Source: Lepidodermella squamata (Eukaryota; Gastrotricha). Taken from it: a stretch of DNA of 64,000 nt. The notes under the pieces were generated by a model, which made no database searches, was not told where the DNA came from, and saw only the letters and a program-made list of their open reading frames with translations. Positions 1 to 11,542 of the stretch are shown in pieces; the first letter of the stretch is position 1; every line of letters starts with the position of its first letter. Position numbers and translations under genes: made by a program. Where the stretch lies: assembly GCA_047495785.1 (NCBI GenBank), contig JBLDXI010000054.1, forward strand, positions 1,426,001 through 1,490,000. Direction: 5' to 3'.

Positions 1-3000
1 GAGCCAAAGTTCGAAGTTGGATTGCGCAACTAAAAAATTAAAAAATTACCAATTTGAGTGAAACGGGAATTTTCAAGAAATAATAGATAGATAAATCCGT
101 TCAATTCGAAAAATACCTGGTATTACCCGAAAATACCGTAATTACCATTTTCGGTATTACCGGGTTTTTTAGTCTGATCGGTAAATTTTGGAAATTTGAG
201 TCATCGTTTTTGAATTATTTTTGGCCAGGCGAATATCAATAATTTTCTCGGGTTTTACCGGGAATTTTCGGTATTTCTTATTTTTCCTTACCTGGTTAAC
301 AGTCGAAGCGGAACCAGGGAACGAGTTGATGAGATTCGAAGCCGCCGATGACGAGAAAGCCGCCGCGTTGGCGAAGTTGGGGTAATTCTGGTAGAAATTC
401 GCCCCGCTCGAATTGCCAACACCGGAATTCGCGCCACCAAACGACGAGCCGAACATGTTAGTCGAAGGCTGGTTTTGCATCAACGAGCGGAACCCAGCCG
501 AGGCGGAACCGAGAGCCGGGTAGGCTTGGGGTTGGTGCCAGCCAGCAGCCAGGGCCGAGGCGCCGGCATCACCGGCCATAACGCCGGCGAGCAACAGGTT
601 GAGATCGCGGGGTTCGACGCCGAATTTCGCACCGCAGCCTAACGCAGCCTGGTGATGGGCGAGGTTAGCGAACATTCCTGGGGCGCCGCCTAACATTCCG
701 GCGGCTGAGCAGTCTTTCGGACGGATATTACGGCGATTTCTCGTCTGGATTGTTTCCTTCTTCAGCGTAATTGGCCGATTAACCTAAAAGAAAAAATTTC
801 AAATTAATTTTTTAAATTTCAAATTAATTTTTAAATCTCTAATTTTTAATTTCTAAATTTTTCTAAATTTTAATAAAGATTTTTGATATTTTTTTCACTG
901 AATCTTTCAACTTTAAAATTTTAAAATTCAAAATTTAATCAATTTTCAAATTTTCAAAATTTTCAGAATTTTTTTTCTTATGTTAAACTGTTTAGTTAGT
1001 AATTTACTAATTTGTTTCGCACAATTTTTCATGAATTAAAATTTCCGGTTCCGTGATTTCGGAATGTTACGCTGTATTCGCGTCTGGATAGTTGATCGCG
1101 CTAGTTGTTGATCGGCGTAATCGGCCTGTTAATAACCCGCTAATCATCACCATCATTATCATCATCGCCACTAGTTAACAAGTCGCGGCGACATAACTCG
1201 CATCATCAGTTCATCAACGCGCGCGCGACGCGGAATGACCCCGGTTTTATTGCCCCAACGAGCGCGACTTATTACTATTATTACCGACCCGACTACCTGA
1301 GAGAGTTTAATTGGCTCACAACACTTGGCGACGATGAAGTCACTTCATTATCTCGACCCCGCTCAGGTATGGCGGCGTGTATGCTAAATGACACGGTGAG
1401 ATAAGGCGATGCGTACAAAACGGCGCGTTTTTTCATCAAAAATAATAATCAACAACGTTAATCATATAACGTCACGCTTGGCCGCCACTTTACATACAAA
1501 TGCTGCAAAAAATTGAGCGCGAGACACTAGCATGAGGCGGGAAAGAAAGTAATTTGTTCACACACAGCGCTATCGAGTCGTCCATCGAAGATGGCAACAT
1601 GAAATATTTCGTGGCTTTTCAACATATCTACAGTCATTTAATACGCTTGAATAGCGATGAGATGGCGAGTTAAAATACGATAAAAAAAAATTGTGTATTA
1701 CGTTGTGCAGCTTCCAATAAAGACCGCAGGCATTGCAGATAGGATCGCCGTTTGTGTTGCGCCGCCACAGCGTTGTGTTGTTCGTTCCGCAGTTGATGCA
1801 GATGAGATTTTGTCGCCGGCTTGGAACCTGAGAAGAAGAGAAAACGAGATGGTGAAAAATTATTTCAATCAATCGATAATCTAGGGGGAAAAGCGCGTGC
1901 CGCTTGGGAATAGGTTATGAAATTTTTCAGATGCGACGCGTGATAGGACTGGTCTAGCCGGCTGGTGGCCATTTGGCGGTGTGCCGCCGCGCCTTTTTGA
2001 CGGAAGCGCGTAATTACACCTCATCATATCGAGTGGTGAGTGAGTGCGCACTAATTAAGGCAGCTTTTTGAAATCACGCGCGCGTGTGAGCGAACCCGCA
2101 ATATAACGGTAATAGCGCCGAGTAGATGCTGATCTCTTGAACAAATAGAGATTATTGAACAAACCTCCTTCCGCTTCGGTTTCACCAACGGCCGGTTCTG
2201 CCCGTTCACCTTGTGGTACAAGCCGCATGCGTTGCACAAATAACTAGAAAAATGAAAAATGCACAATATTAAATTTCAAAAAATTCAAAAAAATTAACAC
2301 AAATTAAATTCCACAAATGCGAAGAAACTCTCATTTAAATTAATGAAATTAAAAAATTAAATAGAAATATTCAAAGGGACAATTCAAGGTGAACTGAAAT
2401 TTTCTAATTTGTAATTCAAACAGGATGAAATTTTCGATTATTTTAAAATCCTAATAAATTAGGAATAAATTGCAAAACATATCTAAAAAGAGAAATATTC
2501 TCAAAAAGAGAAATTCGGGGCAAAATATTGAAAATCAGAGTTATTAAAAAAAAATAAAAATAAAATAAAAATTTTTTAAAATTCTCGAATTAATCCAAAA
2601 AAATGATTTGGTTGATTTTTTTGCGGAATTTCAATTTTATGCTGATAAAAAATTCGTTTCTCGCTCGAAAACTCACTTTCCCTTGCCGTCTCGGCGCCAT
2701 AGCGGGGTCGTGGTCACGCCGCAATTGACGCACTCGCGGTTGTCCGACTTCCTGCGCGCACTTGACGAGGCGTTGAGGCGCTGTTGCTTGGGCGAGGACG
2801 ACGATTGCGTCTCACGAGTCGTATCCGGGCTCATCGAAGCCGACAGCAAGCCCTCCGACGACCCGCCCGAAGTCCCGACAGTGATATTGCCGTTATTGCC
2901 AAGGTGACTCGAGTTCATCAGGAAACCATTCAACCCTGACGAAGGCCGGCGTTGGCGGTGGTAGCCGTCAGACGGGCTCGAAGACCGTTGACAAACCGCG

Positions 3001-3989
3001 GCAGCAGCTGCGGCGGCCAGTTCGGCCAGGTAAGGATTGACGATCGAACCGCGTTGTTGAACAGCCGGTTGGTTCGCGAAGAAAGAACTGGCGGCTTTCG
3101 ACGGGCCGAAAACATCGCTGAAGCGCAGCGTTTTCGCGAGAGACGGGCTTGTGACTGAGCAAGACGATTTTTGCTGCTTTTCGACCTCGCAATCCGAGGC
3201 GAAATTATTGCCAGATTGTTGCTGGTTCGGCGTCTGGTCGTCACCTGACGTTTGCGGAGAATCGTTTTTGCTGATTTTAGAGCTGAGATCAGCTGGAATT
3301 GGGCTCGAGGACTGCGGAATGCCGGAAAATTCACTCGAGCGTGACTTGTGAGCCTAGAGGAAAAAATAGGGAAAAATCAGAGAAAATTAGAAAAATACCG
3401 GAAAAATTAGAGAAGCTCAAAATTAGACTAAAATATTCATAATTAATTAAAATTGGAATTTTTAAAAATTATTTAAATTTCCCTAAAAATTTAGAAAATG
3501 AAATTTTACCTGAAAATTGGGTTGCAAATTTGATTTGCCACCGCTTTGCTGGACCAGGCAGTCGAGATAGTTGGCCATCAGCGAGTAGCCGGGTACAGTT
3601 TGAGCGTTTCCAGCGCTTGAAAACTGAGCAGCCGCTGCGGCGTTGAACTGCGAGACATTGCTTGTTGATGATTGCTGAAACTGGCCAGACTCGTTGGCCG
3701 ACCCTGGTTGTAGCCAGTTGCGGCCATTGCCTAGCAACGAACAGCTAGTCGGCTGATTGGCGCCCGAGGTTGAGCTGAAAATCGACGCGGAATTCGCGGC
3801 GGAAAAGTCGGGCTGTTGACTGCCGAGGGTGAGTTGCGAGTAGGAGGCGCCGAAAGTTGACCCCGGATCACCTACAGCACCCGTCCATGGGTGATACGCC
3901 CGGGTACCAGCGCTGGAACCGGCCGTGGAACCGCCGCCGCCGAGAATCGACGCCATCGACCCAGCCGAGATACCAGCGACATCAACCAT
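1..3989 (-). CDS. GATA1/2/3-type zinc-finger transcription factor (3' end off window)
   Basis: Sequence-specific nuclear regulator that binds GATA sites. Exons, in coding order: 3989-3510, 3353-2677, 2243-2165, 1827-1702, 783-292 and the start of another at 29-1; frames join cleanly (160 + 226 + 26 + 42 + 164 residues, then about 10 more). The N finger is split by an intron: [20 protein letters not shown] then [19 protein letters not shown]. The C finger is [14 protein letters not shown]...[12 protein letters not shown], followed across an intron by the basic tail [26 protein letters not shown] and LHNVNRPL are typical of GATA1/2/3 (Drosophila grain, nematode elt-1), whereas GATA4/5/6 usually have NGINRPL and LHGVPRPL. 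The flanks are low-complexity Ala/Ser/Gly/Gln-rich, as in activation domains. The start ATG at 3989 opens an uninterrupted 160-codon exon, but an upstream 5' UTR exon or alternative first exon is possible. Confidence 0.93.
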
Positions 3990-6404
3990 TTTAACAACAA
4001 CAAATTCAAAAAATCACTATAGCGAAAATTTTAAGGCGGAATTTTTAAGAAAGATCCAAAATGGAACCGATGGGTAAGGAAGAGTTGGTTCCTGCTGAGA
4101 AGTGATGTTACAACTGATAGAAGGCGGCCGCGTTTCGCTTCTGTGTGGCGGCGTCTCGATTGAAGTCATTCGCGCTTTTAATCGCGCTTGCGCCCGCTCA
4201 CCCTCACTCACTCGAGTAGTAGGGTGACTCAAGCACCGTCAGTTGCTGTCCACACCCGGCGGCCTGTCCAGGCACCGTGGAAGATGCGTTTGATTGATAA
4301 AATAGTAGTCGCGGGATTGGCATGCGTGCGCGCGGAATTGAGCGCGTCACAGTCACTGGCAGTCACGCGATAATTTATTACAGGGTGATACAAAAATTCC
4401 GCGCGATATGGAAAATATCTGAGATCGTAACAGCAGCTACTATGAAAAATGAAAATAATAGTATCCGATGTAAAATTTATGATTAACTCACGACGATCAT
4501 CTATCATCTATCTAGAATTGAAAGTGCGCGCACGGTAGTAATAAAAGTAGTGCGCGCGCGCGGTGCTCAACGCTGATTGGCCGGCGCCGTCGACCAATAG
4601 AAACGCACGCTTATACACGCCACGCATAATTGCATTCACATAGTTGTTGTATCTTTTTATTACGACAAGCCGAGTTTAATGATGATGTTACCTGATGATG
4701 AGATGACAGCGCGGCGCCACTAGTACCATAATAGGTCTGGCGCACTGCGGACTACCTTCAATAGGGTGAATGCAACTGTACGGTGATTAAACTTTTTTAA
4801 CTAGCTTACACATCAAGCAAGCCTGTATTATCACTCGGCGTTGACAAGAAGATAAACAAGCCAAAGTCATATCATCATATATATTGAGTTAAATGCCTAC
4901 GACTGCCTATCAGTTAACCGTATCGGCCACGCGAACATTAACGTAACTGTATACTAGGTACTGTGTATAATAGGAATTTATTTGATTTTGTCAAAAAAGC
5001 TTGTCGGTCCCATATATATTCAAGTTGAGAGCGAGCGCGCGCGCGGCTTTAATAGCCATCGTTTTGTAACCATTAAGCCATTCTCGTAAAATGCGACGAA
5101 TAATAACAAAAACCACCTGTTGAGTAATAACTATCATTAGACTCACTTATAAAGAACAAGTTGCGCGTAAACTTTTGTAGTCACCTTATCAAGTCGACTC
5201 CACCTGATGGCGGCTATTAAAACCAGCAGCAGCGCGTCCTCGTCACATAATTAGAGGCCGCAGTAACTGTGTGACACACATGCGATGGTACAAAAGCCGC
5301 CGCCAATAAAAATATCTATAATTACAGGCAATAATGCCATAATTGCAGTGTCAATCATAGACGCGTCGCCGCTCGCTTTTCAATACAACTAAAAACAAAA
5401 CACGACACCAATTGTTACCAAATTTACAATATTTATTTTCAACATCGATTTACACGATATTTCAACGATCACAAATAGAACGGCTATGGAAAACAACCAA
5501 GGGCGATTTATTATTGTTCCACCTTAATCTGCCATTACTGAACGTTTTTTCACCTAAAGCGTCCTTGGTTACGCGGTAAAAATATCGCGTTGCTAGGGAA
5601 ATTATTGTCCTTAGCAACCGCGATATTTTACGTGGTAACCAAGGACGCTTTTGCAATTTTTAAATACTGTCAATTGTAGGCTTGCTGAGGCGTGTCTGAG
5701 AAAAGCGAACAGGAGGTGGGTGCGCGCGCAATTTTCTTCTCAGCGGCGCGCGCGCGCCTGCGTGACATATGGGCGCATTGATGATTGCGCAAGTTGTGCG
5801 CGCACTATCAGCGCGGTCGATCAAAAAACGCGCTCGCTCACAGTTGGTACCCAGCACCAGCAAATTTCTTCCACAAGACTGGGCGCGCGCGCGAAAATTG
5901 CCTGTATTTAGCGCAGTTAATAACGGTAATAATTAGCGCTATAAAATGTAACAACTCAGCGCCAACTAGCAACAGACGGGCGTCAGTCAAAAAGGCAACC
6001 TACCAGCTACTACTGGTGGTCTATTATGATGTTGATGTGTTGAGCAGGGCGCACCCTGCGCGACTTTATCGCCGGTTCGAATCTTTTTTGGCCTCGCTGC
6101 TTTTCGCGCGCAAAATCAGCCCTAAATTATTATTATTACTACAACGGGCCATGTGCGCGCGCACTAATGACGACGAGGCCTAATTTGCGCGTCTCGGCCA
6201 CGCACGACTCGACTAGACACACGGGTGAGACTATGTAATGGGCACCGTGAAAAGAGCCCGAAAAATGAAACCGTAAAATATCATCATGTTGTAGTATAAT
6301 ACTTATTTTTATTCAATTTTATCGCACAGCTAGATCACGACTGAAATGTTATTTTTATTTCAAGGCAGGCTGAGTCTCATTAGTTCATCGTTGCGTCGTC
6401 GCGT
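3990..6404. other. Upstream region of the GATA gene, rich in CG repeats
   Basis: No coding exon could be supported. The stretch carries many short alternating CG runs (near 4551, 5033, 5707, 5743, 5881 and 6154) and a 97-base inverted-repeat element at 5556-5652. It separates the GATA gene from GST A, both transcribed leftward, so it should include the GATA promoter and the GST A 3' flank. Plus-strand AATAAA complements (TTTATT) near 6306 and 6354 could serve as polyadenylation signals for GST A. Confidence 0.5.
5556..5652. mobile_element. Small inverted-repeat element (MITE-like)
   Basis: The two ends read AAAGCGTCCTTGGTTAC inward and the exact complement GTAACCAAGGACGCTTT. Complementarity continues with small mismatches through CGCGATATTTTTAC and GCAAC/GTTGC blocks almost to the centre. 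About 97 bases in total. No coding capacity. Superfamily unknown and no clear target duplication seen. Confidence 0.7.
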
Positions 6405-8045
6405 TTAGAAGGGAGTCTCCGGGCGCTTGGCCAGGTAAGCCTTGATGTGGGCGTTGTCCTCGACGGCCTTCTTGATGGCAATGAGGGTCGGGTATTTCGA
6501 CTCGATCGCCGTGAAGTCGATGCCCTTGGTGCGCGAGGCGCTGTCCAACAGCGAAGCCAGGTAAAGATCGGCGTAGGTGAACTTGAAAAAAATGAAACAG
6601 CAATAACATCAGCAAAACAGAATAAAAAAATATGATTACCGATTCACCGCCAGCAACGTTCTTGCCGCCATTAGCCAGAGCTTTCTTCTCAATGAAGGCC
6701 CTAGAAAAAACAAAAAATTGAAAAAATAAAATGGGTCTATTAAAATCGACTATAATGAGTTGCTAAATTTATGAAAAATCCACGAAATTTATGAATGAAA
6801 AAATATGATTGAAAATTGAATGAAATATGAAATCATCGATCGGTTTCGACTTGGGTAAAATAATTGCGGGATAGCGATAAATCGTACCTAAAATATGCTT
6901 CCGATTTTTCGAAGCCCAAAAATCGTAACAATTTTAAATTTTTTGGATATAGGAATAATGAGGATTAAATTATCAGAAATTGAAAGGTTTCTTGGTCTTT
7001 TAAATTCTATTAATATAAAATTTTAGAACACCCCAAATTACGGCCACGGCATTGATTTTTTTCCTCATTTGGGTTTTTTCGAGATTCTCGTTCTGCATTT
7101 TTTAAAGATGCCAACAATACATCTCCCGTGTTTTGCGCTATTTCCATCAGTTTACGAATTAAAGACTAATTGAAATCGATATCGATTTCTGCTATCGATT
7201 TTATAAATCAGTAATTGTTCCGATTCGGTAGAGGGCTGATTTGGGGCTGATTCGAAATGTCAAGTTTATACCTGAGGAGACTAGTTAGCTAAAATAGAAA
7301 ATCCCACGGTTACAGGTTGAATCATCATCAGGAAAAAGGGGATATCGTGTAAATCGGGACAATTCAGACCAAATTTTCATTTTTTGGTAATTTTTCATTT
7401 ATTTTTTTACTCAAAGCCTATGATACGATGATGCAAATGTTGAATTCAAATCTTCATTGATATGACATATAATTCCCAATTATTTTTTGTGAATTTTCCG
7501 CGATTTTTTAATTATTTTCAGATTTTTTCGAAAATTATTTTTGACGCAAATTCGAGAAAAATCTCTTACAAGTTGCGCGGGATGGTGTCGTTGTTCAACG
7601 TGGCGAAGAAGGTCTCCTTGCGGGCAGCATCCTGCTCCCAGACAGCCTTCGAGGTGGCATCATGGACGTCGCGCAGGCACTCGAACACCTCATCAGCATG
7701 GGCAGTCTCCGCCGGGGTCTTGCCGCCAAGGCCGAACCACTGGGCGGTCTGGCGGGCGATGGTCGCCGACTGGCAGACCTGGTGCACCTTGCCATCGGCA
7801 TCGGTGATTTCAAGAACCGGAACCTGACCAACAGGGGTCGTCGGCTTGACCTTGGGCCACTCAGCCTGGTCGAGACGGTGGTCTGCAATTTTTAAAAATT
7901 AATTTATCAAATTTTTAAGGAGGATTTTTTCTTAAATACCTTCGAACGGGATGCCGGCGAGAGCGAAGGTGTAGCGGATGGTTTCGGCCTTTCCGCGGCC
8001 GTTGAAGTAGATCAGCTTGTACTTCTTGTCAGCGCAGCAAGACAT
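6405..8045 (-). CDS. Glutathione S-transferase, sigma-like (GST A)
   Basis: Exons 8045-7940, 7882-7570, 6700-6640, 6581-6405 give 218 residues, the usual cytosolic GST length. The sigma-type catalytic Tyr is residue 13 (KYKLIYF). The cis-Pro stretch GQVPVLEI and the glutathione-binding QSATIAR complete the thioredoxin-like domain. The helical C domain follows and ends PETPF. Expected role is glutathione conjugation or a prostaglandin D synthase-type isomerase activity. Two of its three introns sit at positions unlike those of all other copies here (after about residue 35 and after PRNL); only the last intron is shared. Codons are strongly G/C-ending, suggesting high expression or a different age. 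A TATA-like CTTTATAA on the minus strand lies at 8179-8186, about 135 bases before the ATG. Confidence 0.94.
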
Positions 8046-8567
8046 GATTGGCGATGAGAAATTAATTCAATAAAATAACTGAAAATTAAAAAATAATCGC
8101 TGAATTCGAGTGATAAAATGAAAAAATTCTAGAAAAATCAAATAATATGAATGCGGTAGTGTTAGCGAGTGGTGTGGCTTATAAAGTGGGGCTGTAAACG
8201 TGGCCGAATGAATAACAATGAATAAGCCGGCACGCGCTTGCATAGGGCGCAGAAAAAAAAACTTGGCTGTATTACGCTTATTTGTGTGTGCGTGAAAACG
8301 ACAATAAAACCAGCTCGATTATTTATGGGCAATATAAAGCCTCAATTTGACCGACTTTCCAACAAATTCAGACAAACATTTGCGGCGACTGGTGAAATTG
8401 AGGTGAAAAACACGCCGACATGCTGGCTAAAATGAAAATTTAACAAAATTTGACCGACTTAAACCCGCGTGCAAACGAGTGAAAAAATGAATAGCATATT
8501 AATTAAGGAGGATTTTTATTAAAATTCGCTAAAATTTGTTTTCGTAAAAAGCAGCTGTGTCAATAAT

Positions 8568-9371
8568 TTAAAACGGTGTTTCTGGGCGATTGGCTAAATA
8601 AGCCTTGATATCCGGCGTCTGTTCAACGGCGTTCTTAATCGCAACCAACGTCGGATAGTTCTTTTCAATATCAGCCCAGTCGACGAAGGGCAGCCGCTTG
8701 CCGGAATCCAACAAACTCGCCAGGGCAAGGTCAACAAAAGTGAACTGAGGAAAATTAGTTGACATCAATAAATAATAATTTGCCGAATATTCTCTCTCAC
8801 ATTGTCACCGCCAGCCAAATGTTTACCGCCGTTAGCTACCGCCTGCTTCTCGAGAAATCCGAAATTTCGGGCAAAATATTCAGTTTTCAGCTTTCCCATA
8901 GCTTCGGTCTAATCAATTAAGTGTTAATTTTCAAAAAATCATCAGAAAATCTCACCCTTTTTTCTTCATTTTTTTCGTTAAATACCTTGCCCATACCATC
9001 CATAGTGTCATGGATACTAAAAATTAGGAATAAATTTATTGAGAAATTTCTGATTTTTCTTACATTTCAAAGGCTTCATCGGCTTTGGCCTGTTCCCACG
9101 CGGTTTTCCCAGCCAGCCCATGCCAGTTGGCCAAAACTCGGACGATCGTCCAGCTTTGGCTTAGCATTCGGCTGGTTCCGTTGGGTTCGGTTACTTCAAG
9201 AACCGGGCACTGCCCCAGTGGTGTTTTCGGCTTAATAACCGGCCACTCGTCGGCGGTTAGCCGGTGGTCATCGAAATCTACCTTGGCGTAGTGAAGAATG
9301 TAGCGGATAAATTCGGCCCGGCCGCGGGCGTTGAAGTAGATCAACTTGTATTTCTTCTGATTTGGAGACAT
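8568..9371 (-). CDS. Glutathione S-transferase, sigma-like (GST B)
   Basis: Exons 9371-9064, 9016-8956, 8908-8801 and 8744-8568 join to 217 residues. Tyr12 lies in KLIYF. Substrate-side differences include LSQSWTIVR where most copies have CQSATIAR, and a short lysine- and glutamate-rich second exon. Intron positions match copies C to N rather than neighbour A. The frame stays open 36 bases upstream, but MSPNQKK matches the start of the paralogues. A TATA-like CTATAAATAC on the minus strand (9421-9430) lies about 50 bases before the ATG. Confidence 0.93.
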
Positions 9372-9420
9372 ATTTTTCTGCTTAAACTTGAAACGGCAGC
9401 GTATCAAGATGTTTTTAGTA

Positions 9421-9430
9421 GTATTTATAG
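9421..9430 (-). promoter_or_regulatory. TATA-like box of GST B
   Basis: Minus-strand CTATAAATAC located 50-59 bases before the GST B start codon, a distance that fits a TATA box plus a short 5' UTR. Inferred from sequence and spacing only. Confidence 0.5.
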
Positions 9431-9890
9431 TGTCACGAAAAAGATGTAATGGCTAACTCATGCTCAGGTAGTAAATTCATTCACCTGAAAAAAACAATGC
9501 ATCACGACAGCCTGAGGCGAAGGCAAAAACTCGAGCCGTTCGGACTTGACAACTGAAAAGTGGGGTTTTATGCTATTTCTAATTTTCGAAAATTTTCAAA
9601 CACTGCTAGCACGAAAAACCAATGGAAAATGAGTGAAATGTGTGAGGAAAAATCCAGCTTAACAAAAATGGATAAACATCGCACTTTCATAACGCGATCT
9701 TCAATGCGATTACCTATTCGAAAATTAAAAAAATCTGAATTTTTGCATTAAGGACATCTATCTTTATTTTTTTACTTTTTTTCACAACGTATTTTTATTT
9801 TTTTCACAACGATTCAAAAATTGCATTCGATAATAATTCCGGCGTCTCTTTTGCGCTGTTATTTAAATTAGGTCACCGCCTGACCTACTT

Positions 9891-10703
9891 TCACATGTTC
9901 GTAACAGGACGGCCAGCAAGATATGCCTTGATTTGCGGCCTTTCTTCGATGGCAGTCTTGATCTTAACCAGGGTAGGATAATTAGCCTCAATGTCGGCCC
10001 AATCGATGAAATCCAAAGTGTGGCAAAGGTCCAGAAACCCGGCCAAAGCAGCGTCGACAAAAGTGTACTAAAAATTTAGCAAATAAATTTAAATTTAAAT
10101 TAAATCAGAATTTCTCACATCATCGCCACCAGCGATATTTTTCCCGCCGTTTTTCACCGCCTGCTTCTCGAGGAAACCAAAGTAGAGAGGGAAAGTTTCG
10201 GCTTTGAGCTTTGCGACAGCTTCGGCCTGGAATTTTACCAAACTTGGGAGATCGATTTGCCGAATTTTAAAATCTTACCTTTTTAACTTCGTCTTTCATG
10301 TGCTCGAACACCTTGCCGACTCCATCCAGAATTTCGTGAATTCTACGAAAAAATTGTTGAAAAATTAGACGAAAAATGTATGTAAATTTCACATTTCATA
10401 AGCTTCATCTGCCTTGGCGAGTTCCCACGGGCTTTTGCCATTCAGCCCGTTCCAAGCCGCGATGACTCGAGGAATCGTGAAGCTCTGGCACAGCATTTTC
10501 GTACTGCCATCAGGCTCGGTAATTTCAAGAACTGGGCACTGCCCGAGGGGCATTTTTGCCTTCAGCGACTTCTGCCAGTCTTCGCGGTCGAAGCGGTAGT
10601 CCTCGAATTGGATGTTGGCAAAGTGGAGGACATAGCGAATAATCTCGGCTCTGCCTTTCAACGGAAAATAAATCAATTTATACTTTCTGCCGTCGCTCGA
10701 CAT
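9891..10703 (-). CDS. Glutathione S-transferase, sigma-like (GST C)
   Basis: Exons 10703-10393, 10342-10279, 10226-10119 and 10067-9891 give 219 residues. The N terminus MSSDGRKYKLIYF, with catalytic Tyr12, defines the C/E/F group. This group has one extra codon in exon 2 (64 rather than 61 bases) and ends PVTNM or similar instead of PETP. GQCPVLEI carries the cis-Pro. E and F are its closest relatives in the window, although F lies beyond the 15 kb inserted block. Confidence 0.94.
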
Positions 10704-11542
10704 ATCCGGCTATTTGCTAAATAATTTCGCAAAAATAAAGATGACTAAAATTGAATAAATTTTAATTATGAGCTTTTTTAAAAAGGTTCAAAATATCTAA
10801 TACAACAGAAAAGTCGAGATTCCAGCTTAGTATTTATTGATTTTTTTGCCACCTAGAATTTTTCTTCAATTGATCGATATTCTGATGCCCCACGCGATAA
10901 CCCTGATACGCTATTTATTTTATTTTTTTTTGTAACGCGTGGCAGGGTTGACAAAAACTGGACACGAGATTACAAAACGCGATGGAAGCCCTCAATCAAA
11001 AATGTTTCGTCATTTTTTTTTAAATATACGCGCATTCATATGAATTTTTAAACGAAAAAAATCTTGAAAAAAACCAGCTAACAAAGGTTGTTGTCAAGTA
11101 AATTCCAGGTGTTCATGAGCTGAAACTAGTATGTAATAACTTGTAATTCTGATGCTAATTTTGATTGAAAAATTAAGTGGATAAATTTGGAAGATTTCAT
11201 TCAATGTTTCAAGTAGGTACTTTAATGCATTCAAATTGGGCATGTGGTTGATACATGGAAATTTTCAGCTTTTGATCATAGGTCGCCTAGATTCAGGTGT
11301 TGGAAAGCATGAACGCATGAACAATGGGAAAAGTAAATAAAAGCAATGAAAAAACTGTAAAAAAATGCCAACACGAAAAACAACTCTTTATTGCGCCCAC
11401 AAGGTGACCAGGAAAATGACATACTATAATCACTGAGTTTCATCCTGTTACAGGAGTCATTGGTTATTACATAGTCACAAGTTACAATAAATTCTTCAAT
11501 GGCAGTTTTTTTCAAGTGATTTTTTTCGGCGTTATTTTCTGC

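Noticed and set aside
5785-6183. 132-codon plus-strand ORF upstream of GST A
   Set aside because: Lies in CG-rich DNA that lowers stop frequency; no domain, no paralogue, and other frames are open at the same place.
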